A DNA stretch of 64,000 nt from JALEVB01 sp022768265 (GTDB taxonomy: Bacteria; Bacillota_I; Bacilli_A; Erysipelotrichales; Erysipelotrichaceae). Location: the NCBI GenBank assembly GCA_034168985.1, contig JAXFJE010000022.1:62001-126000 (forward strand), given 5' to 3'. The notes under the pieces are model-generated. The model was not told the DNA's origin. It ran no database searches and saw only the letters and a program-made list of their open reading frames with translations. The position numbers and the translations under genes were made by a program. Shown here piece by piece: positions 43,425 to 52,233 of this stretch. Positions within the stretch are counted from its first letter, which is position 1. Each line of letters starts with the position of its first letter.

Positions 43425-43430
43425 GCTAAG

Positions 43431-43467
43431 ATCTATATCAATATAAATTTTGATATAGATTTTTTTG
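43431..43467 (+). terminator. Rho-independent terminator after ABC-F/DUF1294
   Basis: An 11-bp perfect stem ATCTATATCAA/TTGATATAGAT, 8-nt loop and seven T's. Confidence 0.9.
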
Positions 43468-43539
43468 ACTTTAAATATTTGAATAATACTTTTGATATTT
43501 TAAAAAATTTTAATGTAATAGCTTACATGTTATCATAGG

Positions 43540-43700
43540 GACAATTAGGAGTTGTATTATCATGATCAGATTTACTCCTAAAAATCACCAAATAGTCCTA
43601 ATTGATCATGATAATAATGCATATCTAATGGTCGTAAGGTATGTAATTTAGCACGACTTAGAAAGTAAGTTCAAGATTTAATAAGCAGATCTTGATAGAA
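43540..43700 (+). promoter_or_regulatory. structured leader with inverted repeats and a 29-codon ORF
   Basis: The 240 bases before the extracellular reductase gene hold nested inverted repeats: ATTATCATGATCA (43556-43568) / TGATCATGATAAT (43603-43615), and an alternative pairing CAATTAGGA (43542-43550) / TCCTAATTG (43596-43604) that shares bases with it. Further hairpins are GTCGT/ACGAC (43631-43657) and TCAAGAT/ATCTTGA (43671-43695). An ORF of 29 codons (43562-43651, MIRFTPKNHQIVLIDHDNNA at its start) begins in the first arm behind AGGAG at 11 nt. I do not recognise a known riboswitch. Confidence 0.45.
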
Positions 43701-43708
43701 GAGGGAAA

Positions 43709-45457
43709 ATGAAAAAAATAATCTTAACTTTATGTGCCTTAATGATGCTAGCAGGTTGTACTAGCAAGCCTAGCAGTGATGATGCTGTTAAAGCATTGAC
43801 TAGTTATCAAGCGGATGTTGTCGTAATCGGTGCAGGTGGTGCTGGAATGGCTGCAGCCATTGAGGCCAGCGATCAAGGAGCAAGTGTTGTGATCCTAGAA
43901 AAAATGAGTTATATCGGAGGTAATACTTTACGCTCTGAAGGTGGGATGAACGCCAGTGAAACGATATATCAAAAAAATAAAGGCATCGAAGATAGCGTTG
44001 AATTGATGATCGAAGATACCATGAAGGGCGGTAAAGGAATCAATAATGAAGAATTGGTTACTTTCTTTGCACAAAATAGTGCCCCAACGATTGATTGGTT
44101 AACAAGCATAGGAATGGATGTTAGCGATGTTGCTCAAGGTGCGGGAGCTTCTGCAGCAAGAATGCATCGTCCGCAAGATGGCTCGAAGATCGGTAGCGTT
44201 TTGGTGCCAGTGCTTAAAGATAACCTTGCTAAAAGAAATATCACGGTTTTAACAGAAACTAAGGTCATCTCAATCATCAAAGATGAAGGGAAGGTTACCA
44301 AAGTAGTTGCCCTAGACAAATCAGGTAAAGAAATCGTATTTGATGCCAATGCAATTATCATTGCTACAGGTGGTTTTGGGGCAAATGAAGAAATGTATGT
44401 TCAATATCGTGAAGATTTAGCTGGCTTTGCTACGACCAATCATCCAGGTGCAACAGGTGATGGTATAACATTAGCCCAAGAAATTGGAGCTGATGTCGTA
44501 GATATGAAAGAGATCCAAACCAATCCTACCGTTGAAATAACATCTAATACGGTTATTTCTGAGTCGGTAAGAGGTAAAGGAAGCATATTGGTTAATGTGC
44601 ATGGGAAACGCTTTATTTCGGAAATGGAAACCCGCGATGTTTTATCTAGTGCTATCTTAGAACAAGATGATAAGATCGCTTATCTAGTATTTGATCAAAG
44701 AGTCATGGATTCTATGGCAGCTTTAAAGGAAAACTATGAAAAAGGTATCATCATCAAAGGGAAAGATCTAAATGATCTAGCTGCCCAATTATCCTTAGAT
44801 GCTTCGACGCTTGAATTAACCCTAAATGATTGGAATAAAGCAGTTGCAGCTAAAAACGATACAGCTTTTGGCCGAACGACGGGGATGGATGCCGATCTAA
44901 GCCAAGCACCATATTATGCGATTACCGTTTCACCAGCCGTGCATTATACGATGGGCGGGATCAAGGTCAATACCAATACAGAAGTTATCGATACTGCAGG
45001 TCAAATCATCAAAGGTCTATATGCCGCAGGCGAAGTTACTGGTGGCTTACATGGAGCTAATCGACTTGGCGGTAATGCCGTTGGGGATATCATGGTCTTT
45101 GGGCGTCAAGCTGGCAGCAAGGCAGCACAATATGCAAAAACGCTAAGCGCTAAAGAACTAGTGCTTCCGCAAAAAGAAATGCCAACCCAAGCCAAAGGAA
45201 ACTATCAAGATGGTGAGTATGAAGGCAGTGGTCAAGGTTTAAATGGCGAAATCAAGCTAAAAGTCGTTGTTACAGATGGTTCGATAACGGATATCGACGT
45301 CATTGCTACGAACGATACCGAGAGCTTATTTAATGATGCACTAGCTAAGATCAAAGAAGAAGTCATGATCTCCCAAAAGTTAGAAGCTGATAATGTTACC
45401 GGAGCTACTTATTCTAGCAAAGGTATCTTAGAAGCGTTAAATGAGGCCTTAAAATAA
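43709..45457 (+). CDS. exported FAD/FMN flavoprotein reductase (fumarate/urocanate reductase type)
   Basis: A 582-residue lipoprotein: signal peptide with lipobox MLAGCTS, then an FAD domain of the fumarate-reductase flavoprotein family (VVVIGAGGAGMAAAIEA, GGNTLRSEGGMNAS, TGGFGANEEM, HYTMGGIKVN, GEVTGGLHGANRLGGNA) and a C-terminal FMN-binding domain ending in DNVTGATYSS, where ApbE would attach FMN to Thr. No heme domain. Such proteins reduce fumarate, urocanate, cinnamates or similar outside the cell as anaerobic electron sinks; the substrate here is open. It has its own structured leader and terminator, and a CitA-type two-component system follows. Confidence 0.9.
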   Translation: MKKIILTLCALMMLAGCTSKPSSDDAVKALTSYQADVVVIGAGGAGMAAAIEASDQGASVVILEKMSYIGGNTLRSEGGMNASETIYQKNKGIEDSVELMIEDTMKGGKGINNEELVTFFAQNSAPTIDWLTSIGMDVSDVAQGAGASAARMHRPQDGSKIGSVLVPVLKDNLAKRNITVLTETKVISIIKDEGKVTKVVALDKSGKEIVFDANAIIIATGGFGANEEMYVQYREDLAGFATTNHPGATGDGITLAQEIGADVVDMKEIQTNPTVEITSNTVISESVRGKGSILVNVHGKRFISEMETRDVLSSAILEQDDKIAYLVFDQRVMDSMAALKENYEKGIIIKGKDLNDLAAQLSLDASTLELTLNDWNKAVAAKNDTAFGRTTGMDADLSQAPYYAITVSPAVHYTMGGIKVNTNTEVIDTAGQIIKGLYAAGEVTGGLHGANRLGGNAVGDIMVFGRQAGSKAAQYAKTLSAKELVLPQKEMPTQAKGNYQDGEYEGSGQGLNGEIKLKVVVTDGSITDIDVIATNDTESLFNDALAKIKEEVMISQKLEADNVTGATYSSKGILEALNEALK

Positions 45458-45464
45458 AACTTTT

Positions 45465-45499
45465 AAGCAACATTAGGATATCAACTAATGTTGCTTTTT
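45465..45499 (+). terminator. Rho-independent terminator of the flavoprotein gene
   Basis: AAGCAACATTAG/CTAATGTTGCTT, 8-nt loop, T-run. Confidence 0.9.
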
Positions 45500-45507
45500 G
45501 TTATAAT
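45499..45507 (+). promoter_or_regulatory. extended -10 promoter of the CitA/DcuS-type system
   Basis: TGTTATAAT directly after the terminator, 26 nt before the ATG at 45533. Confidence 0.5.
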
Positions 45508-45532
45508 CTTTGTATAAAAGTGGTATTAAGTT

Positions 45533-47110
45533 ATGAAAATAAAGTTAGCAACCCGTATTGGCCTATGTACCGTTGTCTTGATCTTTATTGCGGTCTTGAT
45601 CTCGATCTTTATCTCTGGTAAATGGTATATCGATCAAATGATGGTTAATATCGAAGAAAATACATTGAATGTCGTAAAGATCGCCTCACATTCTAGAGTG
45701 ATCATTGAAGGCTTACAAAAAGACATAGATGATGGCAGCATTCAAACCTATGTCAACAATATTCAAAATAACATCGAAAATATTGATGTCATGGTAGTTG
45801 CGGATACCGATGGTAAACGTTATGGTCATACCAAAAGTGATAGGGTCGGTTTGATGTTTTCTGCCAATGATAATGCACCAGCCTTATTAGAAGGAAAAAC
45901 CTATGTATCTATTGGCCCTGGAACCTTAGGCGACTCGTTAAGGGCCTTTGCTCCGATCAAGGCTGATGATGGACATATCATTGGTTTTGTCATGGCAGGG
46001 ACTTTATTGGATTCTATTGCGAAAGCTGAAAGAACGATCTTCATCATGGCGATCATCTTTACTTTTATCAGCGGAGGCATTGGAATCGTTGGTGCCATGT
46101 TGTTAGCTCGCTATATCAAGCGCAAATTATTAAATTACGAGCCAGAAGATATAGCCCATCTATATTTAGAAAATGTAACGATCTTAAAAACGATCAAAGA
46201 AGGAGTCATTGAAATTGATCGTGATCATAAAATCATCAATATGAATAAGACTGCTGAAGAATTTTTGAACATGAAAGACTGGTATCAAAAAGATATCCGC
46301 TTAGTATGCCCTAATAGCAAGTTAACGCAGGTCATTGATGAAAAACAAGCTATTTATGATTATCAATGTTATCTAGCTGATAAATTGGTCTTAACCAATA
46401 ATGTGCCGATCGAAACATCAGCTGGTAAAATTATTGGTGCGGTATGCTCATTTAGGGATCAAAGAGAAATCAATCAGCTAGCTAATGAAATTACAGGGGT
46501 CAAAAGAATCGTCGATGCTTTACGCGCAACGACCCATGAATTTAAAAACAAATTGCATGTGATCCTTGGGTTGATTGAAACAAATCGTTTAGATCAAGCT
46601 AAAGCCTATATCGGAGCAATCAACGATGAATTACAAGCAACCATCACCGATATCATGAATCATATCCAAGAACCGACCATTGCCGCTTTACTTATTGGCA
46701 AGGTGCAAAGGATGAATGAAACGAAAATTAGTTGGGAACTTGATGATGCTTCCAATATGGAAGATGCCAATGGCTTTGATGTCAATGATCTGGTAACGAT
46801 CATTGGAAATATCCTTGATAATGCCATCGATGAATTAAATAGCATTGATAAAACATCAAAGCATATCAAAGCGTTATTGATCCTCAATGATCGTCAGCTA
46901 TACATCAAGATCTGTGATAATGGCTCAGGTATCAAAGCTATCAACAAAATCTTTATCAAGGGTTATACTACTAAGCAAGGCAGTCGCGGATATGGTTTAT
47001 ACTTGCTTAAACAATTAGTTGATAAATATCATGGTACAATTGATATCATGCAAACAAAAGATGAAGGAACATGTTTTTTAATTAAAATGAAAGGAATATA
47101 TCATGATTAA
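45533..47110 (+). CDS. CitA/DcuS-family sensor histidine kinase
   Basis: A 525-residue kinase: TM1 (about 10-32), an extracellular PAS/CACHE domain (33-165, with GKRYGHTKSDRVGLMF), TM2 (168-190), cytoplasmic PAS (about 220-310), a short DHp with the family form HEFKNKLHVI, and HATPase (IIGNILDNAIDEL, DNGSGI, GYGLYLLK). This subfamily senses citrate, malate, fumarate or similar carboxylates. It lies directly behind the extracellular reductase, so control of that gene by its substrate is the natural inference. Weak ribosome site (AGTGG). Confidence 0.9.
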   Translation: MKIKLATRIGLCTVVLIFIAVLISIFISGKWYIDQMMVNIEENTLNVVKIASHSRVIIEGLQKDIDDGSIQTYVNNIQNNIENIDVMVVADTDGKRYGHTKSDRVGLMFSANDNAPALLEGKTYVSIGPGTLGDSLRAFAPIKADDGHIIGFVMAGTLLDSIAKAERTIFIMAIIFTFISGGIGIVGAMLLARYIKRKLLNYEPEDIAHLYLENVTILKTIKEGVIEIDRDHKIINMNKTAEEFLNMKDWYQKDIRLVCPNSKLTQVIDEKQAIYDYQCYLADKLVLTNNVPIETSAGKIIGAVCSFRDQREINQLANEITGVKRIVDALRATTHEFKNKLHVILGLIETNRLDQAKAYIGAINDELQATITDIMNHIQEPTIAALLIGKVQRMNETKISWELDDASNMEDANGFDVNDLVTIIGNILDNAIDELNSIDKTSKHIKALLILNDRQLYIKICDNGSGIKAINKIFIKGYTTKQGSRGYGLYLLKQLVDKYHGTIDIMQTKDEGTCFLIKMKGIYHD

Positions 47111-47771
47111 TGTATTGATAGTTGAAGATGATCCAATGGTCGCGCAAATAAATAAAGACTACATCGAGCGTCTCCCCGGCTTTAAAGTATGTGATATCGT
47201 TGGTGATGGGCAAGCAGCCTTAGATTATTTGCAAGTAAAAAAACAAGAAATCGATCTGATCATTTTGGATATCTATTTGCCAAAGATCGATGGCTTAGCT
47301 TTATTAGAAAAAATCAGAGGTGATTATCAAAATGTTGACATCATCTTTGTAACAGCCGCTAAAGAACGTGATACGATCCGCAGGGGTCTTAGACTAGGGG
47401 CCATCGACTTTTTGATCAAGCCTTTTACCTTTGAAAGGATCGCCACGGCCTTAAATAAATATAAGCAGCATTATGAACTATACCAAGGTGATTCCCTGTT
47501 TGATCAACAACGCCTTGACTCCCTTTTAAATAATAATGCATCTAATCAGCTGCCTAAAAAGATGCATGAACTTACTTTGAAGAAAGTGCGTCAAGAAGTA
47601 GAAAAATATCAAGATATCTTAGATCTAAATCAAATGACTACAGATCTAAATATGACCAACGTAACTTTAAGGGTATATCTAGATTATCTGGTGGAACAAA
47701 AGGTCTTGAGCAAGGAATTAAGTAGTGGCAACATTGGCAGACCATATTATATCTATCATAAAGTGGTTTGA
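47103..47771 (+). CDS. CitB/DcuR-family response regulator
   Basis: A 222-residue regulator: receiver with Asp56 (IILDIYLPKIDG), then a C-terminal helix-turn-helix of the DcuR/CitT type (MTTDLNMTNVTLRVYLDYL). Overlaps the kinase gene by 8 nt. Partner of the preceding sensor. Confidence 0.9.
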   Translation: MINVLIVEDDPMVAQINKDYIERLPGFKVCDIVGDGQAALDYLQVKKQEIDLIILDIYLPKIDGLALLEKIRGDYQNVDIIFVTAAKERDTIRRGLRLGAIDFLIKPFTFERIATALNKYKQHYELYQGDSLFDQQRLDSLLNNNASNQLPKKMHELTLKKVRQEVEKYQDILDLNQMTTDLNMTNVTLRVYLDYLVEQKVLSKELSSGNIGRPYYIYHKVV

Positions 47772-47776
47772 GGTCA

Positions 47777-47806
47777 TTGACAAGTTAGCTTTAATCGTAA
47801 TATAAT
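47777..47806 (+). promoter_or_regulatory. promoter of the TSCPD gene
   Basis: TTGACA (47777-47782), 18-nt spacer, TATAAT (47801-47806): both boxes perfect. Confidence 0.85.
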
Positions 47807-47837
47807 CTAAAAAGAGATATTTAGAGGAGGTGTTAAA

Positions 47838-48104
47838 ATGAGTAATAGTTTTACATACAAAACAAAAGGTACTTGCTCTAAATTGATTGAACTAGTTATT
47901 GATGATCAAGATATCATCGAAAGCTTAGTTGTAACTGGTGGTTGTAACGGAAATTTAAAAGGCATATCTAGTATCGTAAAGGGCAAGCATATTGATGAAG
48001 TAATTAGTGCTTTTAAAGATATCACTTGCGGACCAAGATCGACATCATGCCCTGATCAAATAGCTTGTGCATTGAATGAATATAAGGCTAGCAAACAGCA
48101 CTAA
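47838..48104 (+). CDS. TSCPD domain-containing protein
   Basis: An 88-residue protein named for the motif TSCPDQIA near its end; further cysteines in GTCSK, GGCNGN and ITCGPRS suggest metal or cofactor binding. The domain also ends some class II ribonucleotide reductases, but the stand-alone form has no known function. AGGAGGTG before ATG 47838; strong promoter and terminator of its own. Confidence 0.9.
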   Translation: MSNSFTYKTKGTCSKLIELVIDDQDIIESLVVTGGCNGNLKGISSIVKGKHIDEVISAFKDITCGPRSTSCPDQIACALNEYKASKQH

Positions 48105-48121
48105 TTGCAGTGCTGTTTTTT
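48093..48121 (+). terminator. Rho-independent terminator of the TSCPD gene
   Basis: AAACAGCACT/AGTGCTGTTT, loop AATTGC, T-run; overlaps the stop codon. Confidence 0.9.
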
Positions 48122-48141
48122 TATTTGGGGGGAAAAAGATT

Positions 48142-49887
48142 ATGGAGTTTTTAAAAAAATATATTGCAAGATATAAATTTAGAATCATTTTGATGGTCAT
48201 CTTGACGATCTTAGTAGCTATCTTTACTTTGATCACACCTATCATCTTTAGTTATCTGATCGATAATATCTTACAAGGTGATATATCGAAAGGTTTATTT
48301 AAGCTATTAAGCCAAAATGAGGCTTTGTGGATCGGAGCCATCATCGTTGTGGTCATTAACTTGTTGCTTGCTTTATTCTATTATCTGCGAGGAAAAAATA
48401 ATGCCCAGCTAGGTGAGCATATCGTAGCAGATATTCGTAATGATCTATATCGTCACATTCAAAAATTGCCTTATGATTTCTTTGTGAAAAGCGATAGTGG
48501 TGAATTGATCCAAAAATGTACGAATGATGTGGATATGATCGGCCGTATCTTTAGCAATCAATTATCAGAAATGGTCTTTTGTATCATGATCGCTGGTTGT
48601 GCGATGGCTTATCTTTTTTATTTAAATGTGCGACTATCATTGATTGCCTTTATTTCGATTCCCATTATCTTTATTTTTGCAATCTATTTTTTCACCAAGA
48701 TGCAGCAACACTTTTTAGCGAGTGATAATGCAGATGGCAAGCTAGTTTCTAAATTACAAGAGGCCATTAATGGTGTAAGGGTCGTAAAGGCTTTTAATAA
48801 CGAAAAATATGAGATCGCACAATTTGACCAACGCAATCAAGAATATCGAGATATCACCTTTGAATTGATTCGTTTGCTTGGCGTATATTATAGCTTTAGT
48901 GATCTTTTGGTATATAGTCAGATCGTCTTAGTCGTTTTATTTGGTATCTATGCAGTTTTAGATCATAGCATTACCATTGGTGATCTATTAGTGTTTATTA
49001 CCTATGAAACTAATATCCTATATCCAATAAGACAATTAGGAAGGATCATTGCCGATATAGGTAAAGTTAGTGTTTCAGCCAAACGTTTAAAAGGAATCAT
49101 GGATGAACCGGTAGAAGATCTTGTTGCAGGAGAAGCGCATGATATCACCAATGAGATTGCTTTTAACCATGTTAGTTTTGCTTATGATAATGGCATCGAG
49201 GTATTGCATGATCTAAACTTTAGCATTCATCAAGGGGAAACCATCGCCATCATGGGAGCGACAGGTTCAGGAAAATCTTCATTGGTACATTTATTGATTC
49301 GTTTATATGATTGTACGCAAGGACAGATCTTGATCGATGATATCGATATCAAAAATATCAATCGCCAACAGCTCCGAAAACAAATTGGCATTGTTTTGCA
49401 AGAACCTTTCCTATATTCAAAATCTATCTATGATAACATCAAGAGTGTAGATGTTAGTGAAGATACGATGTATGAAAGTTGTAAGATTGCCTGCATCCAT
49501 GATGTTATCTTAAGTTTTAAAGAGGGCTATCAGACTTTGGTTGGAGAAAAAGGGGTCACGTTATCTGGCGGCCAAAAACAGCGCTTAGCGATTGCTAGAA
49601 CCTTGGCTCATCCGTTTAAGGTCATCATCTTTGATGATAGCTTAAGCGCGGTCGATACCAAGACCGATAGTGATATTCAAAATCAATTACGCCAATTGAC
49701 CAATATTACTAAGATCATCGTTTGTCAAAGAGTAAGCAGTGCGATGATGGCAGATAAGATCATCATGTTAGATAAAGGTAGAATCGTCGAAATGGGAACT
49801 TCACAAGAACTATTACAAAAACAAGGCTTATATGCCAAGATCTACGCTTTACAAAATAAAAATGTGGGAGGTGATGTTAGTGTCTAG
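48142..49887 (+). CDS. heterodimeric ABC exporter, subunit with degenerate catalytic site
   Basis: A 581-residue type IV ABC exporter half: six membrane segments (about 1-310), then an ATPase domain with GATGSGKSS, LSGGQKQR and Walker B IIFDDSLSAVD. The residue after Walker B is Asp instead of the catalytic Glu, the mark of the degenerate half in BmrC/BmrD- or TM287/288-type heterodimers. Substrate unknown (multidrug or peptide). ATG 48142 with GGGGGGA; an in-frame upstream extension overlaps the TSCPD gene and is not used. Confidence 0.92.
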   Translation: MEFLKKYIARYKFRIILMVILTILVAIFTLITPIIFSYLIDNILQGDISKGLFKLLSQNEALWIGAIIVVVINLLLALFYYLRGKNNAQLGEHIVADIRNDLYRHIQKLPYDFFVKSDSGELIQKCTNDVDMIGRIFSNQLSEMVFCIMIAGCAMAYLFYLNVRLSLIAFISIPIIFIFAIYFFTKMQQHFLASDNADGKLVSKLQEAINGVRVVKAFNNEKYEIAQFDQRNQEYRDITFELIRLLGVYYSFSDLLVYSQIVLVVLFGIYAVLDHSITIGDLLVFITYETNILYPIRQLGRIIADIGKVSVSAKRLKGIMDEPVEDLVAGEAHDITNEIAFNHVSFAYDNGIEVLHDLNFSIHQGETIAIMGATGSGKSSLVHLLIRLYDCTQGQILIDDIDIKNINRQQLRKQIGIVLQEPFLYSKSIYDNIKSVDVSEDTMYESCKIACIHDVILSFKEGYQTLVGEKGVTLSGGQKQRLAIARTLAHPFKVIIFDDSLSAVDTKTDSDIQNQLRQLTNITKIIVCQRVSSAMMADKIIMLDKGRIVEMGTSQELLQKQGLYAKIYALQNKNVGGDVSV

Positions 49888-51721
49888 TTTTCAAGAAAAA
49901 GAATATGATACTTCCTCTTTGAATCTTAAATTATGGAAACAAATCTTTAGTTTATTGCATGATCGCAAGATCTTTGTGGTCACTACGCTTTTTTTATTGA
50001 TGAGTGCTGTAGGTGAAGCTGCTTTTCCGATCTTTTATAAGTTTGCGATCGATAGTTTTGCCAGCGCACAAGTTTCTTTAGAGCATTTGCCGCAATTTGT
50101 TATTCTTGTGGCGATCAATATCATCTTTGTTTGTATTGCTTGTTATATGTTTTTCTATATGGCAGGAAAGATCGAAATGAATTTTAGTTACATCATCAGA
50201 AAAAATTGCTTTGATAAATTACAGCAATTATCCTTTTCTTACTATGATATAACACCATCAGGGTGGATCGTTGCTAGGGTATCAAACGATGTTGCTCGCT
50301 TGGCAGAGATCGTTTCTTGGGCCTTTGTAGATATCATCTATGGCTTGATATCTATCGTATTTATCATGATCATCATGTTGATGGTAAATGTTAAATTAGC
50401 CATGATCATTATCATATTGATGCCCATATTATTTGGTTTGACTTATTATTTGCAAAATAAGGTCTTATTCCATTCCCGTAAGGTTCGTAGCATCAATTCA
50501 AAGATCGTGCATGGTTTTAATGAGGGTATTACTGGAGCAAAAACGACTAAAACTTTATGCTTGGAAGACGATAATTATGCTAACTTTACCCACGATACGC
50601 GAAAAATGTATGAATCAAGTGTTAAAAGAGGGATGGTTGCCAGCCTTTTCAATCCATTGATCTTTGGTTTTAGTGGCTTAGCTAGCAGCTTATTATTGTA
50701 TTTTGGGGGCCATATGGTATTAGTTAAAAGCTTGGAATTTGGAACCTTATTGATGTTTGTGCAGTATGTGACAACCCTATTTACCACCTTGCGTCCTATA
50801 GCTGCTGATATATGTGATCTTCAAATGGCCCAAGCCAGCGGAGAGCGGGTTATTTCGTTACTAGATACACCATTAAAGATTGCAGATAAAGCAGAGGTTG
50901 TTGCGAAATATGGTACCAAATTAGCGCCTAAAGTCGAAAACTATGAAACGGTTGATGGTGATGTAGAATTTTCGCATGTTGATTTTGCTTATATCGATGA
51001 TCAATATGTATTAAAAGATTTTAATTTAACAGTTAAGCATGGAGAAATGATTGCTTTAGTTGGGGAAACAGGTTCAGGAAAAAGTACGATCATCAATCTT
51101 TTATGTCGTTTTTATGAGCCAACTAATGGATCGATCAAAATCGACGGGATAGATTATCGTGAAAGAAGCTTAGGCTGGTTACATAGCAATATTGGTTATG
51201 TTTTGCAAGCTCCCCATCTATTTAGCGGAAGCATTGCGGATAACATCCGCTATGGGAAACTGGACGCTACTTTAGAGCAGGTCAAAGAAGTATGTCATTT
51301 GATCAAAGCCGATGAGTTTATCGAAGCATTACCAGATAAATATGACAGTCAGGTAGGAGAGGGCGGAAACCTTCTATCAACTGGCCAAAAACAAATGTTA
51401 TCGTTTGCTCGTGCCTTGATCAAAAAACCTAAGATCTTTGTCTTAGATGAGGCGACATCTTCCATTGATACCCAAACAGAAAAGATCATTCAATATGCCA
51501 TCGATCATGTGATGAAAGATCACACGACCTTTGTGGTTGCTCACCGCTTGAGCACGATCGTAAATGCCGATAAGATCTTGGTCATCAAAAATGGTAAGAT
51601 TCAAGAAATGGGTCGCCATGAGGAATTAATGGCTAAAAAAGGTTATTATCATCATTTATATATGAATCAGTTTAAAGAAGAAAGCGTTGATGAATTATTA
51701 GATGATATAACAATAAATTAG
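49880..51721 (+). CDS. heterodimeric ABC exporter, catalytic subunit
   Basis: A 613-residue partner half: six membrane segments after an about 30-residue cytoplasmic N-terminus, then GETGSGKSTI, signature LSTGQKQM (Gly to Thr), and Walker B FVLDEATSSID with the catalytic Glu. Thus one canonical and one degenerate ATP site are expected in the dimer. It overlaps the first half; GTG 49880 is 8 nt after GGAGG and is preferred, ATG 49874 is the alternative. Confidence 0.9.
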   Translation: MSSFQEKEYDTSSLNLKLWKQIFSLLHDRKIFVVTTLFLLMSAVGEAAFPIFYKFAIDSFASAQVSLEHLPQFVILVAINIIFVCIACYMFFYMAGKIEMNFSYIIRKNCFDKLQQLSFSYYDITPSGWIVARVSNDVARLAEIVSWAFVDIIYGLISIVFIMIIMLMVNVKLAMIIIILMPILFGLTYYLQNKVLFHSRKVRSINSKIVHGFNEGITGAKTTKTLCLEDDNYANFTHDTRKMYESSVKRGMVASLFNPLIFGFSGLASSLLLYFGGHMVLVKSLEFGTLLMFVQYVTTLFTTLRPIAADICDLQMAQASGERVISLLDTPLKIADKAEVVAKYGTKLAPKVENYETVDGDVEFSHVDFAYIDDQYVLKDFNLTVKHGEMIALVGETGSGKSTIINLLCRFYEPTNGSIKIDGIDYRERSLGWLHSNIGYVLQAPHLFSGSIADNIRYGKLDATLEQVKEVCHLIKADEFIEALPDKYDSQVGEGGNLLSTGQKQMLSFARALIKKPKIFVLDEATSSIDTQTEKIIQYAIDHVMKDHTTFVVAHRLSTIVNADKILVIKNGKIQEMGRHEELMAKKGYYHHLYMNQFKEESVDELLDDITIN

Positions 51722-51737
51722 TAATTTGCTTAAGTTA

Positions 51738-51746
51738 TGGTATAAT
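51738..51746 (+). promoter_or_regulatory. extended -10 promoter of the lspA operon
   Basis: TGGTATAAT, 20 nt before the lspA ATG. Confidence 0.55.
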
Positions 51747-51765
51747 ACATAGCGAGGTTGAGAAA

Positions 51766-52233
51766 ATGAAATTAAAATTAGCAATTCTTTCAGTGGCGAT
51801 CATCGTGATCGACCAATTAACAAAATATTATTTTCAAATTAATCTAGCATTGCACGATTCCATACCAGTTATCAAAGATTTTTTCTATTTGACATATGCT
51901 AAAAATACAGGAGCTGGTTGGAGCATGTTTTCTGGTCATACGGAAATCTTGGCATTTATCAGTTTAGCCATGGCAGGATGCTTTATATATCTGTATATCA
52001 AAGAAGCGAAAGAAAATCATTTGCAACTTTGGTGCTATAGTTTATTGATTGCTGGGGCACTTGGCAACCTGATCGATCGTCTATATTTAGGATATGTGCG
52101 TGACTTTTTAGATTTTTATCTATTTGGTTATGATTTTCCCATCTTTAACGTTGCAGATATTGCCGTTACCTTTGGCGCATTTATCTTGATCTATATTTTT
52201 GTAAAAGAGGAGTATGGTACATGGAAAAAATAA
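51766..52233 (+). CDS. lspA: lipoprotein signal peptidase (signal peptidase II)
   Basis: A 155-residue four-helix membrane aspartyl protease that cleaves lipoprotein signal peptides. Conserved blocks: DQLTKYYF, NTGAGWSMFSGH, and the catalytic Asps in GNLIDRL and FNVADIAVT. Its substrates in this window include the lipoproteins at 4562 and 43709. Overlaps rluD by 13 nt. Confidence 0.96.
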   Translation: MKLKLAILSVAIIVIDQLTKYYFQINLALHDSIPVIKDFFYLTYAKNTGAGWSMFSGHTEILAFISLAMAGCFIYLYIKEAKENHLQLWCYSLLIAGALGNLIDRLYLGYVRDFLDFYLFGYDFPIFNVADIAVTFGAFILIYIFVKEEYGTWKK

